Origin: Nisaea sp.
GTDB taxonomy: Bacteria; Pseudomonadota; Alphaproteobacteria; Thalassobaculales; Thalassobaculaceae
Assembly (NCBI RefSeq): GCF_034670185.1
Contig: NZ_JAXMNY010000003.1
Coordinates: 434,001-498,000, forward strand
Reading direction: 5' to 3'
DNA: 64,000 bases
How positions within the stretch are numbered: position 1 is the stretch's first letter; every line of letters begins with the position of its first letter. Shown one piece after another: positions 52,365 to 60,238 of this stretch. Position numbers and translations under genes: made by a program. The notes beneath the pieces were generated by a model. It made no database searches and was not told the origin of the DNA. It saw nothing but the letters and a program-made list of their open reading frames with translations.

Positions 52365-53306
52365 TCAGCTATAAAATCTGTAATCTTGTTCGATTTGGCC
52401 GCTGAGCTGTCCGGTATCCTGAATGAAACCTTTCAGAAACTCGTGCAGCCCGGACGCTAGGATAGAGTCAATGGGACGTCTGTCCAGCTTGCTGAACATC
52501 TCGGTGGCCTGATCCGCGCATATGCTGCGTTCGCCATAACGTTCCGAGAGCTGATCCAGGTTGTCTACGATCTCTTCCATGCAATGCGCGATGGAGCGGG
52601 GCATGGACCGGTCGAGGATCAGGAAATCGGCGATACTGGTCGGGTTGATGTCCTCGCCGTTCAGCCAGCGATAGGACCGGTTCGCAGAAACGGAGCGCAA
52701 TATCGTCTCCCACTGCACATTGTCCAGTGACGAGCCGATATGGGAAAGCGATGGCAGCAGGACGTAATATTTCACGTCCAGGATACGTGCCGTGTTGTCC
52801 GTCCGTTCGATGAATGTGCCGAGACGGGCGAAGTTATAGATATCGTTTCGCAGCATGGTGCCGACGAGTGTGCCGCGCACCAAGGTGCTCTGCTGCTTGA
52901 TGGTGGCCAGAACGGATGGCAGGTCCCGTTCCCGGATCGGCCGTTGCAGAATCTGGTCCAGCACCATCCAGCATTCGTTCGTTGCCTCCCAGACCTCCCG
53001 GGTCAGCGCGGTGCGCACCAGTCTCGCGTTGGTCCGGGCCTGCTCGATGACGTAGCGGACGCTTGAGGTGTTACTGCGATCACGGAGCAGGAAATCGACA
53101 ACGTTCGGAGCATTGTATTCGCTGTGGCTGGCAATGAAACCTTCGGTGACGCCAGCTGTGGCGATCACGGACTGCCATTCGCTGGTTGCCGCGCTGGAGC
53201 GGGTGAGGGCGATGCGGAAGCCGGCTTCCAGAAGACGCGCGAGATTTTCGCTGCGCTCCAGGTAGCGGAACATCCAGAACAGGCCGCCTGCGGATTTTCC
53301 GAGCAT
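52365..53306 (-). CDS. Alpha-E domain protein
   Basis: A 313-residue, all-helical protein with the alpha-E N-terminus MLGKSAGGLFWMFRYLERSENLARLLEAGFR and conserved Glu/Arg pairs such as LGTFIERTDNTARILDVKY. The family has no known enzymatic reaction and always accompanies the circularly permuted ATP-grasp. Its ATG shares one base with the ATP-grasp stop (TGATG), and it ends 2 bp before the transglutaminase-like gene. Confidence 0.92.
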   Translation of the reverse strand: MLGKSAGGLFWMFRYLERSENLARLLEAGFRIALTRSSAATSEWQSVIATAGVTEGFIASHSEYNAPNVVDFLLRDRSNTSSVRYVIEQARTNARLVRTALTREVWEATNECWMVLDQILQRPIRERDLPSVLATIKQQSTLVRGTLVGTMLRNDIYNFARLGTFIERTDNTARILDVKYYVLLPSLSHIGSSLDNVQWETILRSVSANRSYRWLNGEDINPTSIADFLILDRSMPRSIAHCMEEIVDNLDQLSERYGERSICADQATEMFSKLDRRPIDSILASGLHEFLKGFIQDTGQLSGQIEQDYRFYS

Positions 53307-54733
53307 CAGTCCTCCAACACCCAGGTGTCCTTGGTCCCGCCACCCTGGCTTGAATTCACCACGAGAGAGCCCTTTTTCAGGGCAACGCGGGTGAGGCCGC
53401 CGGGCGTGATGTCGATCCGGTCGGGAGAGACCAGAACGAACGGGCGAAGATCGACGTGGCGCGGTGCAAGTCCGGCCTTGGTCAGGATCGGCACTGTCGA
53501 CAGTGCCAGGGTTGGTTGGGCGATGTAGTTTTCCGGCCTGGCTTTCAGCAACTTTCTGAACCGGGCAATTTCGCGCTTGCTGGCGGCCGGGCCGATCAGC
53601 ATGCCATAGCCGCCGGAGCCGTGCACTTCCTTGACCACCAGCTCTTCCAGATTGTCGAGGACATAGGCGAGCGAATCCGGCTCGCTGCAGCGCCAGGTAT
53701 CGACATTCTTCAGGATCGGTGTCTCGCCCGTATAAAACTGGACGATATCCGGCATGTAGGAATAGACGGCCTTGTCGTCCGCGACGCCTGTGCCGGGCGC
53801 GTTTGCGATGGTGATGCCACCGGATCTGTAGACATCAAGAATACCAGGCACGCCAAGCATCGAATCCGGATTGAAATTCATCGGGTCGAGATATTCGTCA
53901 TCGACCCGCCGGTAGATGACGTCGATCGGCTCGTAGCCTCTGGTAGTGCGCATGGCCACACGGCCGTCGATCACCCGCAGATCGTGCCCCTCGACCAGTT
54001 CCGCGCCCATCTGGTCGGCGAGGAAGGAATGCTCGAAATAGGCGGAGTTGTGGATGCCGGGGGTGAGCACCGCGATGGTCGGCCGGCCATTACAGGCGTC
54101 CGGAGCAGAGCGGGCGAGGGTGCGCCGAAGATTCTTCGGGTAGTCGCCGACATTCTGCACCGGTATGCGGGAGAACAGCTCCGGGAACATCTGCATCATG
54201 GTTTCCCGGTTCTCCAGCATGTAGGAGACGCCGGAAGGCGTGCGGGCATTGTCCTCAAGCACGAAAAACTCGTTGTCGTCCGTGCGCACCAGATCTATGC
54301 CGACGATATGGGTATAGACGCCACCTGGCGGATTTACCCCGATCATCTTTGGCTCGAACGCGCTGTTTTCGGCGATCAGCCGTTCCGGTATGCGCCCGGC
54401 TTTGATGATCTCCTGCTGGTGATAGAGATCGTACAGGAACGCGTTGATAGCCCGCACACGCTGCTCGATACCGCGCGCCAGTTTGGACCATTGCCACGCC
54501 GACAGGATGCGCGGAACGACGTCGAACGGGATCAGCCGTTCGGTGTTCTCCACATCGCCATAGACGTTGAAGGTGATGCCGGTACGGCGGAAAAAAGTTT
54601 CCGCTTCTACCGATTTTCTGAGTAGCTGACCCGGGTCCTCTGAGTTGACCCAGTCATAGTACTCTCGATACGGCTCGCGGACATCGCCTGCGCCACCGAA
54701 CATCTCGTCGTAATCGTTTTTGCTTTCTGACAT
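53306..54733 (-). CDS. Circularly permuted ATP-grasp ligase (type 2) of the Anbu operon
   Basis: A 475-residue amide-bond ligase (former DUF404/DUF407). The sequence shows NVYGDVENTERLIPFDVVPRILSAWQWSKLARGIEQRVRALN-type N-terminal region, VGIDLVRTDDNEFFVLEDNARTPSGVSYMLENR near 145-177, and GSGGYGMLIGPAASKREIARF near 370. It is predicted to form peptide or amide bonds on an unidentified substrate using ATP. It is the first gene of the operon, followed by tight one- to two-base junctions. Confidence 0.93.
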   Translation of the reverse strand: MSESKNDYDEMFGGAGDVREPYREYYDWVNSEDPGQLLRKSVEAETFFRRTGITFNVYGDVENTERLIPFDVVPRILSAWQWSKLARGIEQRVRAINAFLYDLYHQQEIIKAGRIPERLIAENSAFEPKMIGVNPPGGVYTHIVGIDLVRTDDNEFFVLEDNARTPSGVSYMLENRETMMQMFPELFSRIPVQNVGDYPKNLRRTLARSAPDACNGRPTIAVLTPGIHNSAYFEHSFLADQMGAELVEGHDLRVIDGRVAMRTTRGYEPIDVIYRRVDDEYLDPMNFNPDSMLGVPGILDVYRSGGITIANAPGTGVADDKAVYSYMPDIVQFYTGETPILKNVDTWRCSEPDSLAYVLDNLEELVVKEVHGSGGYGMLIGPAASKREIARFRKLLKARPENYIAQPTLALSTVPILTKAGLAPRHVDLRPFVLVSPDRIDITPGGLTRVALKKGSLVVNSSQGGGTKDTWVLED

Positions 54734-54880
54734 TGTCCGAAATTAGAGCAATTTATCTGGGTATTTCGCAAGTGCGAAGATTCCCGGTGGGCGATAATTG
54801 CGTTGTCAGAGTCGGTTTTGGGTGGCTTTTTCCTGCCTGGAAAAGTCGCAGTTTTCCAAGGCATCCTCTGGGCTGGTTCG

Positions 54881-55441
54881 TTAGGATTCCGAGCCCAGAT
54901 ACTCAAGAAGTTCAGTGGCAACCACATCCATGAGCAACGATCGGGTGATCTGCGATTTCAGGACATACCGATTGATCTCGTCATTCTCTTTGGCTTCCCG
55001 CTCGGACAATAAACCCGGCTGACCGGTACGCAGAACGATCCGGATATCGTCCTGATCGAGTGTCTCGCGGATGTAATGCGCCAGCTTGAGGCCTGCGTCC
55101 GGTGTCTCCATTACCACGTCAAGCAGGATGACCGAGATACCGTCGCATTTGCCCAGAACGTCGATCGCTTCGGCGCTGGAATATGCGTGATGAAAATGCA
55201 GCGGACGGCCGAGCATCGTTTCTCCGCCAAGCGCGAAAAGTGTCGACTGATGTACATCGGCATCGTCATCGACAATAAGGATGCGCCATGGCATCTGGCT
55301 TTCTGGATCGGAATCGACACCGTCTTCGACGTCCGGGTCTTCATCCATGAAAACCAGCGCATCATCGTCTTCTTCGATGTTGTTTGCGTACGGCCTGTAA
55401 GATCCCATGCCAGTCCCGACCAAGTTCCATCCTTTAATCAT
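54881..55441 (-). CDS. Stand-alone receiver-domain response regulator
   Basis: A 186-residue protein with an acidic N-terminal 50 residues (EEDDDALVFMDEDPDVED) and one receiver domain, WRILIVDDDADVHQSTLFAL. The phospho-acceptor Asp is in VILLDVVMETPDAG. The wording (VMETxDAGLxLxxYIRE, IVLRTGQPG) matches receivers that normally sit before DUF3369/HD-GYP output domains. Here no output domain follows. It lies 147 bp upstream of the Anbu operon on the same strand. Confidence 0.82.
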   Translation of the reverse strand: MIKGWNLVGTGMGSYRPYANNIEEDDDALVFMDEDPDVEDGVDSDPESQMPWRILIVDDDADVHQSTLFALGGETMLGRPLHFHHAYSSAEAIDVLGKCDGISVILLDVVMETPDAGLKLAHYIRETLDQDDIRIVLRTGQPGLLSEREAKENDEINRYVLKSQITRSLLMDVVATELLEYLGSES

Positions 55442-55596
55442 GCCACCACCTGAGTGCTTCTGCTCATATCTGGTTCATAACGTGGGCCAGCTTTTTGAGC
55501 GGGCAAGCCCATTCTACAAACCTAGTATTAAGCCGAGCTTAATAGGGCACGGTCAAACGCTGGAATTTTCGGAACTTTGAGCTGGTCGTTACAGTT

Positions 55597-55622
55597 ATTC
55601 CGGCGCCACATGGCGCCGGAAT
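55597..55622 (-). terminator. Strong hairpin after the ferredoxin-NADP reductase gene
   Basis: ATTCCGGCGCC-ACAT-GGCGCCGGAAT, an 11-bp perfect stem 12 bases after the stop. It has no U-tract, so termination is likely but not certain. Confidence 0.45.
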
Positions 55623-55633
55623 GTAGCGTGTCG

Positions 55634-56476
55634 CTAGCCGACGAACGCCCGCTCGACCACGAATTCGGCCGGCTTGTTGTTCGCGCCTTCAGTCAGGCCG
55701 GCTTTCTCGCAGAGCTCTTTCACGTCTTTCAACATGGCCATGGAGCCGCAGATCATGCCGCGATCCGTTTCCGGATTGAGCGGCGGCACACCGAGATCCT
55801 CGTAAAGCTTTCCGCTTTCCATCAGATCCGTGATGCGGCCCATCTTCGGGCTCTCTTCACGGGTTGTGGTGGAGTAGAGCGTGAGCTGGGCCTGGGCGAG
55901 TTCGCCAAAAACCTCGTCTGCCTTCAGGGAGGCGACCAGCTCCTTGCCATAATCCAGTTCGGCAACGTCGCGGCAGGTATGGGTCAGGATCAACTCGTCG
56001 AATTTCTCGTAGGTCTCCGGATCGCGGATCACGGAAGCGAAAGGCGCGATGCCGGTGCCAGTGGAGAACATGTAGAGCCGTTTGCCCGGCGTCAGCGCGT
56101 CATTGACCAGCGTGCCTGTCGGCTTCTTGCGCATCAGCACGGTGTCGCCCGGCTGGATCTTCTGCAAATGCTCGGTGAGCGGGCCGTCCGGAACCTTGAT
56201 CGAGTAGAACTCGATATTTTCATCCCAAGACGGACTGGCAATGGAATAGGCCCGGTAGACCGGCTTCTCCGCGTTCGGCAGCCCAATCATGACGAATTCG
56301 CCGGAGCGGAAACGGAAGCTCTGCGGTCGGGTTATACGGAAGCGGAATAGGCGATCCGTATAGTGCTGCACCTCGGTCACGGTTTCCGCGAAGACGCCGT
56401 CTGGAATCGGAAAGCCGCCGGTGCTGCGCTCTTCGGCGCTGGCGGGAGCCGCCGCGTGACTGTCCATCATGTTCAT
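55634..56476 (-). CDS. fpr: Ferredoxin--NADP(+) reductase
   Basis: A 280-residue FAD protein. The FAD motif is RITRPQSFRFRSGEFVMIGL near 47-66 and RAYSIASPS near 75-83. The NADP side has YMFSTGTGIAPFASVIRDPETYEKFDELILTHTCR, and the family C-terminus ends in EFVVERAFVG. It reduces ferredoxin or flavodoxin with NADPH, or the reverse. It lies upstream of no other same-strand gene; cysH precedes it by about 200 bp and may share electron flow. Confidence 0.92.
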   Translation of the reverse strand: MNMMDSHAAAPASAEERSTGGFPIPDGVFAETVTEVQHYTDRLFRFRITRPQSFRFRSGEFVMIGLPNAEKPVYRAYSIASPSWDENIEFYSIKVPDGPLTEHLQKIQPGDTVLMRKKPTGTLVNDALTPGKRLYMFSTGTGIAPFASVIRDPETYEKFDELILTHTCRDVAELDYGKELVASLKADEVFGELAQAQLTLYSTTTREESPKMGRITDLMESGKLYEDLGVPPLNPETDRGMICGSMAMLKDVKELCEKAGLTEGANNKPAEFVVERAFVG

Positions 56477-56565
56477 TTACCTGCTCACCTGTTGCGAGGG
56501 CCGGCTGGCACCGGCACCGCCGGTAATGACCGGGCGGCCTGAATTCTGTCGGCCCGTTGGAAGGG

Positions 56566-56600
56566 CGGCGACCGCCGTTTTCTAGCGTTGGCGGTCGCCG
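56566..56600. other. Long inverted repeat between cysH and fpr
   Basis: CGGCGACCGCC (56566-56576) and GGCGGTCGCCG (56590-56600) with a 13-base loop. It may terminate cysH or shape the fpr leader; no U-tract follows. Confidence 0.45.
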
Positions 56601-56673
56601 GGATCAATCATTCCATGCAGGGTGGGACCCACGGTCCGTGCCATTGCATGGCTGCGAGATGGTTGAAAGAGGA

Positions 56674-57495
56674 TCAGGCGGCTGCCTGATCCCGGTTGTT
56701 CCGGTCTTGCGGCCCGTCGCGGCTCACGGAGCCATCGGCATTGAAGTGAATGCCGCATTCCGTCTTGTCGGACTGTGCCCAACGGCCCGAGCGGACGTCA
56801 CCATCCGCGGCGGCGGGGGCGGTGCAGGGCGCGCAGCCAATGGAGCTGTACCCTTGCGCCTGCAACGGGTGGCGCGGCAGATCGCGAACGGTGAATTCCG
56901 CATCGATCCGGGACGAGTCCCAGTCCGCGAGCGGGTTGAGGCGTATGCGCTCGCCGAATTGCTCGATCATCTCGATCTCCGCGCGCAGGCCTCCATGGGC
57001 GCGCTTGCGGCCGGTGATGATCAGCCCGAACGGCTGGATGGCCTGGCGCATCGGCAGCACCTTGCGGAGGTTGCAGCAGGCATCGGGGTCGGTCTGCCAG
57101 AGCGTGCCATCCCTGTCCTGACGCCGGACCAGTGCGGTCGACGGGGTGGCGTTGCGAATATCGGTCAGGCCAAGCCGGGCAGCCAGTTGGTCCCGGTAGC
57201 GCAGGGTCTCTTCGAAATGCTTACCGGTATCAATGAAGATCACCGGCAGGTTCTTGTTCACCGAGGCGACGATATCCAGCAGTACGGCGGATTCCGTGCC
57301 AAAGGAAGCGATCACGGCGCTGCGACCGGGAAATTCCTCTTCGGTCAGGGCGGACAGCATGTCCTGCTCGCTCAGATTTCCGTAACTCTCGGTCAGCCGC
57401 CGATGCAGGGCCGCCGTTTCGGCTTCGCTCTGATCCCAGGCCCGGTGATACCTGCCCGTATTGTCCTCGTGTATCCGTTCGATTGCTTGCGCCAT
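56674..57495 (-). CDS. cysH: Phosphoadenylyl/adenylyl-sulfate reductase
   Basis: A 273-residue assimilatory sulfate reductase. The P-loop-like SFGTESAVLL is at 64-73. The [4Fe-4S] ligands Cys140-Cys141 (DACCNLRKV) and Cys221/Cys224 (IGCAPCT) mark the APS-reducing, iron-sulfur type. The catalytic Cys is in KTECGIH near 247. The start at 57495 has AAGGA about 10 bases upstream. The 235-base leader begins with a SAM-II-type riboswitch, so sulfate reduction here seems to be controlled by S-adenosylmethionine. Confidence 0.92.
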   Translation of the reverse strand: MAQAIERIHEDNTGRYHRAWDQSEAETAALHRRLTESYGNLSEQDMLSALTEEEFPGRSAVIASFGTESAVLLDIVASVNKNLPVIFIDTGKHFEETLRYRDQLAARLGLTDIRNATPSTALVRRQDRDGTLWQTDPDACCNLRKVLPMRQAIQPFGLIITGRKRAHGGLRAEIEMIEQFGERIRLNPLADWDSSRIDAEFTVRDLPRHPLQAQGYSSIGCAPCTAPAAADGDVRSGRWAQSDKTECGIHFNADGSVSRDGPQDRNNRDQAAA

Positions 57496-57602
57496 GCTCG
57501 TTCTATCCTTCCAGCGTCGCTCGCAGGCGTGCCTCAGCAATCGGACAAGACGGCCCGTTGACGGAAATCATCCGCCTGTTTCATCGCTCAGGTCATGCAA
57601 GA

Positions 57603-57660
57603 CCGCGCAGAACGCGGCATGCCCGCCACTCGGTTCGGGCCCACGGGAACGCACCCGTGG
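57603..57660 (-). other. Three consecutive hairpins in the cysH leader
   Basis: Between the riboswitch and cysH lie CCACGGG-AACGCA-CCCGTGG (57641-57660), GCCCG...CGGGC (about 57621-57639) and CCGCG-CAGAA-CGCGG (57603-57617). They could be the expression platform of the riboswitch or a second RNA element. Confidence 0.45.
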
Positions 57661-57714
57661 CGCTTTAGCAGTTGGTGACGCGGATGCAAGCTGCCCTGTC
57701 AAATCCCGCGGGAA
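57658..57714 (-). ncRNA. SAM-II-type riboswitch upstream of cysH
   Basis: Read on the minus strand. P1 is CGCGG pairing with CCGCG. The conserved loop GATTTG...CTTGCA lies between the arms. The post-stem TCACCAA and the conserved GCTAAA follow, where GGCAG in the loop can pair with CTGCT to make the pseudoknot. This order (stem, GATTT, TTGCA, stem, GCTAAA) is that of SAM-II (SAM-alpha), a riboswitch restricted mainly to alphaproteobacteria. A promoter ends about 15 bases upstream, and the next gene is cysH. Confidence 0.75.
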
Positions 57715-57735
57715 TGGTTATCCGTTCCGATCCTG

Positions 57736-57764
57736 AAGGTAAGGACGGTGCAGGGGAGGGTCAA
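57736..57764 (-). promoter_or_regulatory. Promoter for the SAM-II/cysH transcript
   Basis: On the minus strand, TTGACC (57764-57759) and TACCTT (57741-57736) are separated by 17 bases. This would place the transcript start near 57729, just before the riboswitch. Confidence 0.5.
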
Positions 57765-57794
57765 CGTGTTGAAAAGGCCGGAAAGTTAAATAAA

Positions 57795-57814
57795 CCGAAC
57801 CGTTCCCGGATCGG
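57795..57814 (-). terminator. Probable terminator of the methyltransferase gene
   Basis: Minus strand CCGATCCG-GGAA-CGGTTCGG with one mismatch, followed by TTTATTTAA; it begins 12 bases after the stop of the betaine-homocysteine methyltransferase gene. Confidence 0.5.
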
Positions 57815-57825
57815 CTTTCGCCGGA

Positions 57826-58851
57826 TTAATTCCGTCTGCGACCACGGCGCTGGCGAGAAGATTCTTTGCTCTCTCCGTCGCCCAGAAGCTCGGCGGTGGC
57901 GCCTGTTAGAACGCCGCAAGCCGCGACGATGGCCGTCATGTCGGGCGTATCGCCCTTGGTGTGGCTTTCCAGTGCCTGCCGCATGGCACGGACATGCTCC
58001 GGCGTGGTGCCGCAGCAGCCGCCGATGATCCGGGCTCCCAGATCGACAGCGAGCCTGGCATAGGCCTGCATCAGTTCCGGCGTGCCGTTGTAGCGAACCG
58101 CGCCATCCTCAAAGACCGGGATGCCGCAATTGGCCTTCGACAGTAGAACATCATCCGGCGCGAGGCTGTCGTGGGCGCTGAGCAGGCCGACCAGCAAATC
58201 AGATGCCCCGGTGCCGCAATTTCCACCGAAGGCGATCGGCTTTACGGGGCGCGCATGCACCATCGCGACGAGGCGTTGCGGTGTCATGCCCATCATGGTC
58301 CTGCCATTGGTATCGAACGAGAGTGTGCAGACCGCCGGAATGCCGACCTCATCCGCAGCATCGAGTGCCGCCGTCAGCTCTTCTTCGGAGGAAATGGTCT
58401 CGATCCAGGCGACATCGGCGCCGCCATCTTTCAGGCCGTGCATCTGGGCGGCAAAGGCGTTCTTGCCGTCTTCTATGGTAAGCGGGCCCAGCGGCTCGTA
58501 AAGGTCGCCAGTCGGTCCTACGCTGCCCGCATTGACGATCGTCCGGCCGCTCTCGGCAATTTCGGCCGCGAGCAGTTCGGCGGCTGCCTTGTTGATCTCG
58601 TAGACCTTGTCTTCCAGCTTGTGCAGCTTCAGCCGGTTCGCCGTGCCGCCGAATGTGTTGGTCAGGACGATGTCACTGCCCGCCTCGATGAAGTCCCGGT
58701 AATGCGCCCGGACCCTTTCCGGCTCTTCCAGGTTCCACAGCTCCGGCGCGTCGCCATGTTGCAGGCCGCGCGCGAACAGGTTCGTGCCGGTGGCGCCATC
58801 GGCCAGCAGCCAGGGGCGGGTGGCGAGCAGTTCGGAGAGCAGATTGGTCAT
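57826..58851 (-). CDS. bmt: Betaine--homocysteine S-methyltransferase
   Basis: A 341-residue zinc-dependent methyltransferase that makes methionine from homocysteine with betaine. The N-terminus LLADGATGTNLFARGL is typical, and the zinc cysteines are in FGGNCGTG and in IIGGCCGTTPEHVRAMR. The C-terminal 35 residues are extra and very basic (SRQRRGRRRN). It has its own terminator before the SAM-II leader of cysH. It could equally use other methyl donors such as S-methylmethionine. Confidence 0.88.
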   Translation of the reverse strand: MTNLLSELLATRPWLLADGATGTNLFARGLQHGDAPELWNLEEPERVRAHYRDFIEAGSDIVLTNTFGGTANRLKLHKLEDKVYEINKAAAELLAAEIAESGRTIVNAGSVGPTGDLYEPLGPLTIEDGKNAFAAQMHGLKDGGADVAWIETISSEEELTAALDAADEVGIPAVCTLSFDTNGRTMMGMTPQRLVAMVHARPVKPIAFGGNCGTGASDLLVGLLSAHDSLAPDDVLLSKANCGIPVFEDGAVRYNGTPELMQAYARLAVDLGARIIGGCCGTTPEHVRAMRQALESHTKGDTPDMTAIVAACGVLTGATAELLGDGESKESSRQRRGRRRN

Positions 58852-58986
58852 GGCGGTAGTCCCGAAGCTGGACTTGTTTAGGGCAGCATTATCGGTCTCA
58901 ATACCGGATTGTAATCACGTTGATTGCGCACATGCCGACATTATGTGTCGTTGATCGCCGGTTTATCCGCACCGACAGGAGTTCTC

Positions 58987-59691
58987 ATGGCCGCCGATGT
59001 TATCGACTACCGGATCGAAGGGGATCACGCCCCGCTTCTGACGGTGACGCTGGATCCCGGAGAGGCCGTGCAGGCCGAGGCCGGCGCCATGGTGATGATG
59101 GACCAGCACATCAAAATGACCACGGAGCTGTCCGGAGGTCTACTTGGCGGCCTGTTCCGCAAATTCTCCGGCGAGAGTCTGTTTCTGACCTATTTCGTGA
59201 ATGAAGGCGACAAGCGGCAGGATGTATCCTTCGCCGGCTCCATGCCCGGGCAGATCCGCGCCATGGACCTCAGCGAGAATGGGGGCCTCTTCTATTGTCA
59301 GAGGGACGCCTATCTCTGCAGCGCCCGCGGCGTCGATGTCTCCATCGCACTTACCCGCAAACTCGGCGCCGGCTTCTTCGGTGGCGAGGGACTGATCCTG
59401 CAGAAGCTGGAAGGAGATGGTCTCGCCTTCCTCAATGCCGGCGGCACATTGGTGGAGCGTGAACTCGCCGCCGGACAACGGATCACCGTCGATACCGGCT
59501 GCCTCGTCGGCTTTTCCGGTACGTGTGACTACGACATCGCTTTCCAGAAAGGCATCAGGAACCTGGTGTTCGGTGGTGAGGGAATTTTCGTGACGCACGT
59601 CACAGGCCCCGGCCGTGTCATCGTGCAGACCCAGCCGATTGCAGAGCTTGCCATGTCGCTGGCGCGGCTGATGCCAAAACAGGACGACTGA
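58987..59691 (+). CDS. TIGR00266 (AIM24-like) family protein
   Basis: A 234-residue beta-rich protein of the AIM24/TIGR00266 family. It shows VTLDPGEAVQAEAGAMVMM, GGLFRKFSGESLFLTYF, GAGFFGGEGLILQKLEGDGLAFLNAGGTL and FGGEGIFVTHVTGPGRVIVQTQP. Function unknown; the yeast relative acts in mitochondrial membrane organisation. ATG 58987 follows CAGGAG by 5 bases. It is divergent from the methyltransferase. Confidence 0.88.
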   Translation: MAADVIDYRIEGDHAPLLTVTLDPGEAVQAEAGAMVMMDQHIKMTTELSGGLLGGLFRKFSGESLFLTYFVNEGDKRQDVSFAGSMPGQIRAMDLSENGGLFYCQRDAYLCSARGVDVSIALTRKLGAGFFGGEGLILQKLEGDGLAFLNAGGTLVERELAAGQRITVDTGCLVGFSGTCDYDIAFQKGIRNLVFGGEGIFVTHVTGPGRVIVQTQPIAELAMSLARLMPKQDD

Positions 59692-59716
59692 CCGAGAGAA
59701 ATTCTACAAACACAAA

Positions 59717-59744
59717 AACCGCCACTCGGCATGCGAGGGCGGTT
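59717..59744. terminator. Terminator between TIGR00266 gene and rpsU
   Basis: AACCGCC...CTCG-GCATG-CGAG...GGCGGTT. On the minus strand a TTTTTGTGTTTG tract follows, so it mainly ends rpsU; it may also act for the convergent gene. Confidence 0.75.
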
Positions 59745-59794
59745 CCGTGTTTGGATCGGGTAGTCTGCCGCCGGAGCGGCGAAGCCCTGAAGCT

Positions 59795-59998
59795 CTAGAA
59801 GCCTTCACGCTCCATGCGCTTGCGCATCAGCTTGCGGTAGCGGCGGACGGCTTCAGCCTTCTCGCGTGCCCGCTTTTCGGACGGCTTTTCAAAGTTGCGG
59901 CGCAGCTTCATTTCCCGAAAGACACCTTCGCGCTGCATCTTCTTCTTAAGCGCGCGCAGTGCCTGATCAATATTGTTATCGCGGACCGTTACATGCAC
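59795..59998 (-). CDS. rpsU: Ribosomal protein bS21
   Basis: The small-subunit protein bS21, 67 residues: VTVRDNNIDQALRALKKKMQREG, then FREMKLRRNFEKPSEKRAREKAEAVRRYRKLMRKR. The start is a GTG at 59998 (read as Met-His-Val-Thr), with GGAGG 9 bases upstream. A longer in-frame extension to 60175 is not part of the protein. A strong terminator follows. Confidence 0.93.
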   Translation of the reverse strand: MHVTVRDNNIDQALRALKKKMQREGVFREMKLRRNFEKPSEKRAREKAEAVRRYRKLMRKRMEREGF

Positions 59999-60238
59999 GA
60001 AACCCGACCTCCAAAACAATTGTGCGAATTCAGAACGCAGAATGCCCCGGGAAAATTCGCCCCCCTGGGACAAGAACGCGGTGTGTATCACAAGAGATTG
60101 CCGCTTGCAAAGGCCCAGCGTGCATAAATCACGCGGCTTTTGCATGGCGGCTTTGCAATCTGTTCTCGGCGCCAATCTGACGCGCTCACATTATAGCCGA
60201 GAGTTTACCAATTGGGGAGAGGGTTCTATATCCAAGGC

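Noticed and set aside
58852..58986. Second SAM-II riboswitch before betaine-homocysteine methyltransferase
   Set aside because: The minus strand has GATTA and CTAAAC-like words in the right order, but no P1 stem can be drawn between the required positions.
60001..60175. Long N-terminal extension of bS21
   Set aside because: bS21 is about 67 residues; GGAGG precedes the GTG at 59998 and the extension is not conserved-looking.
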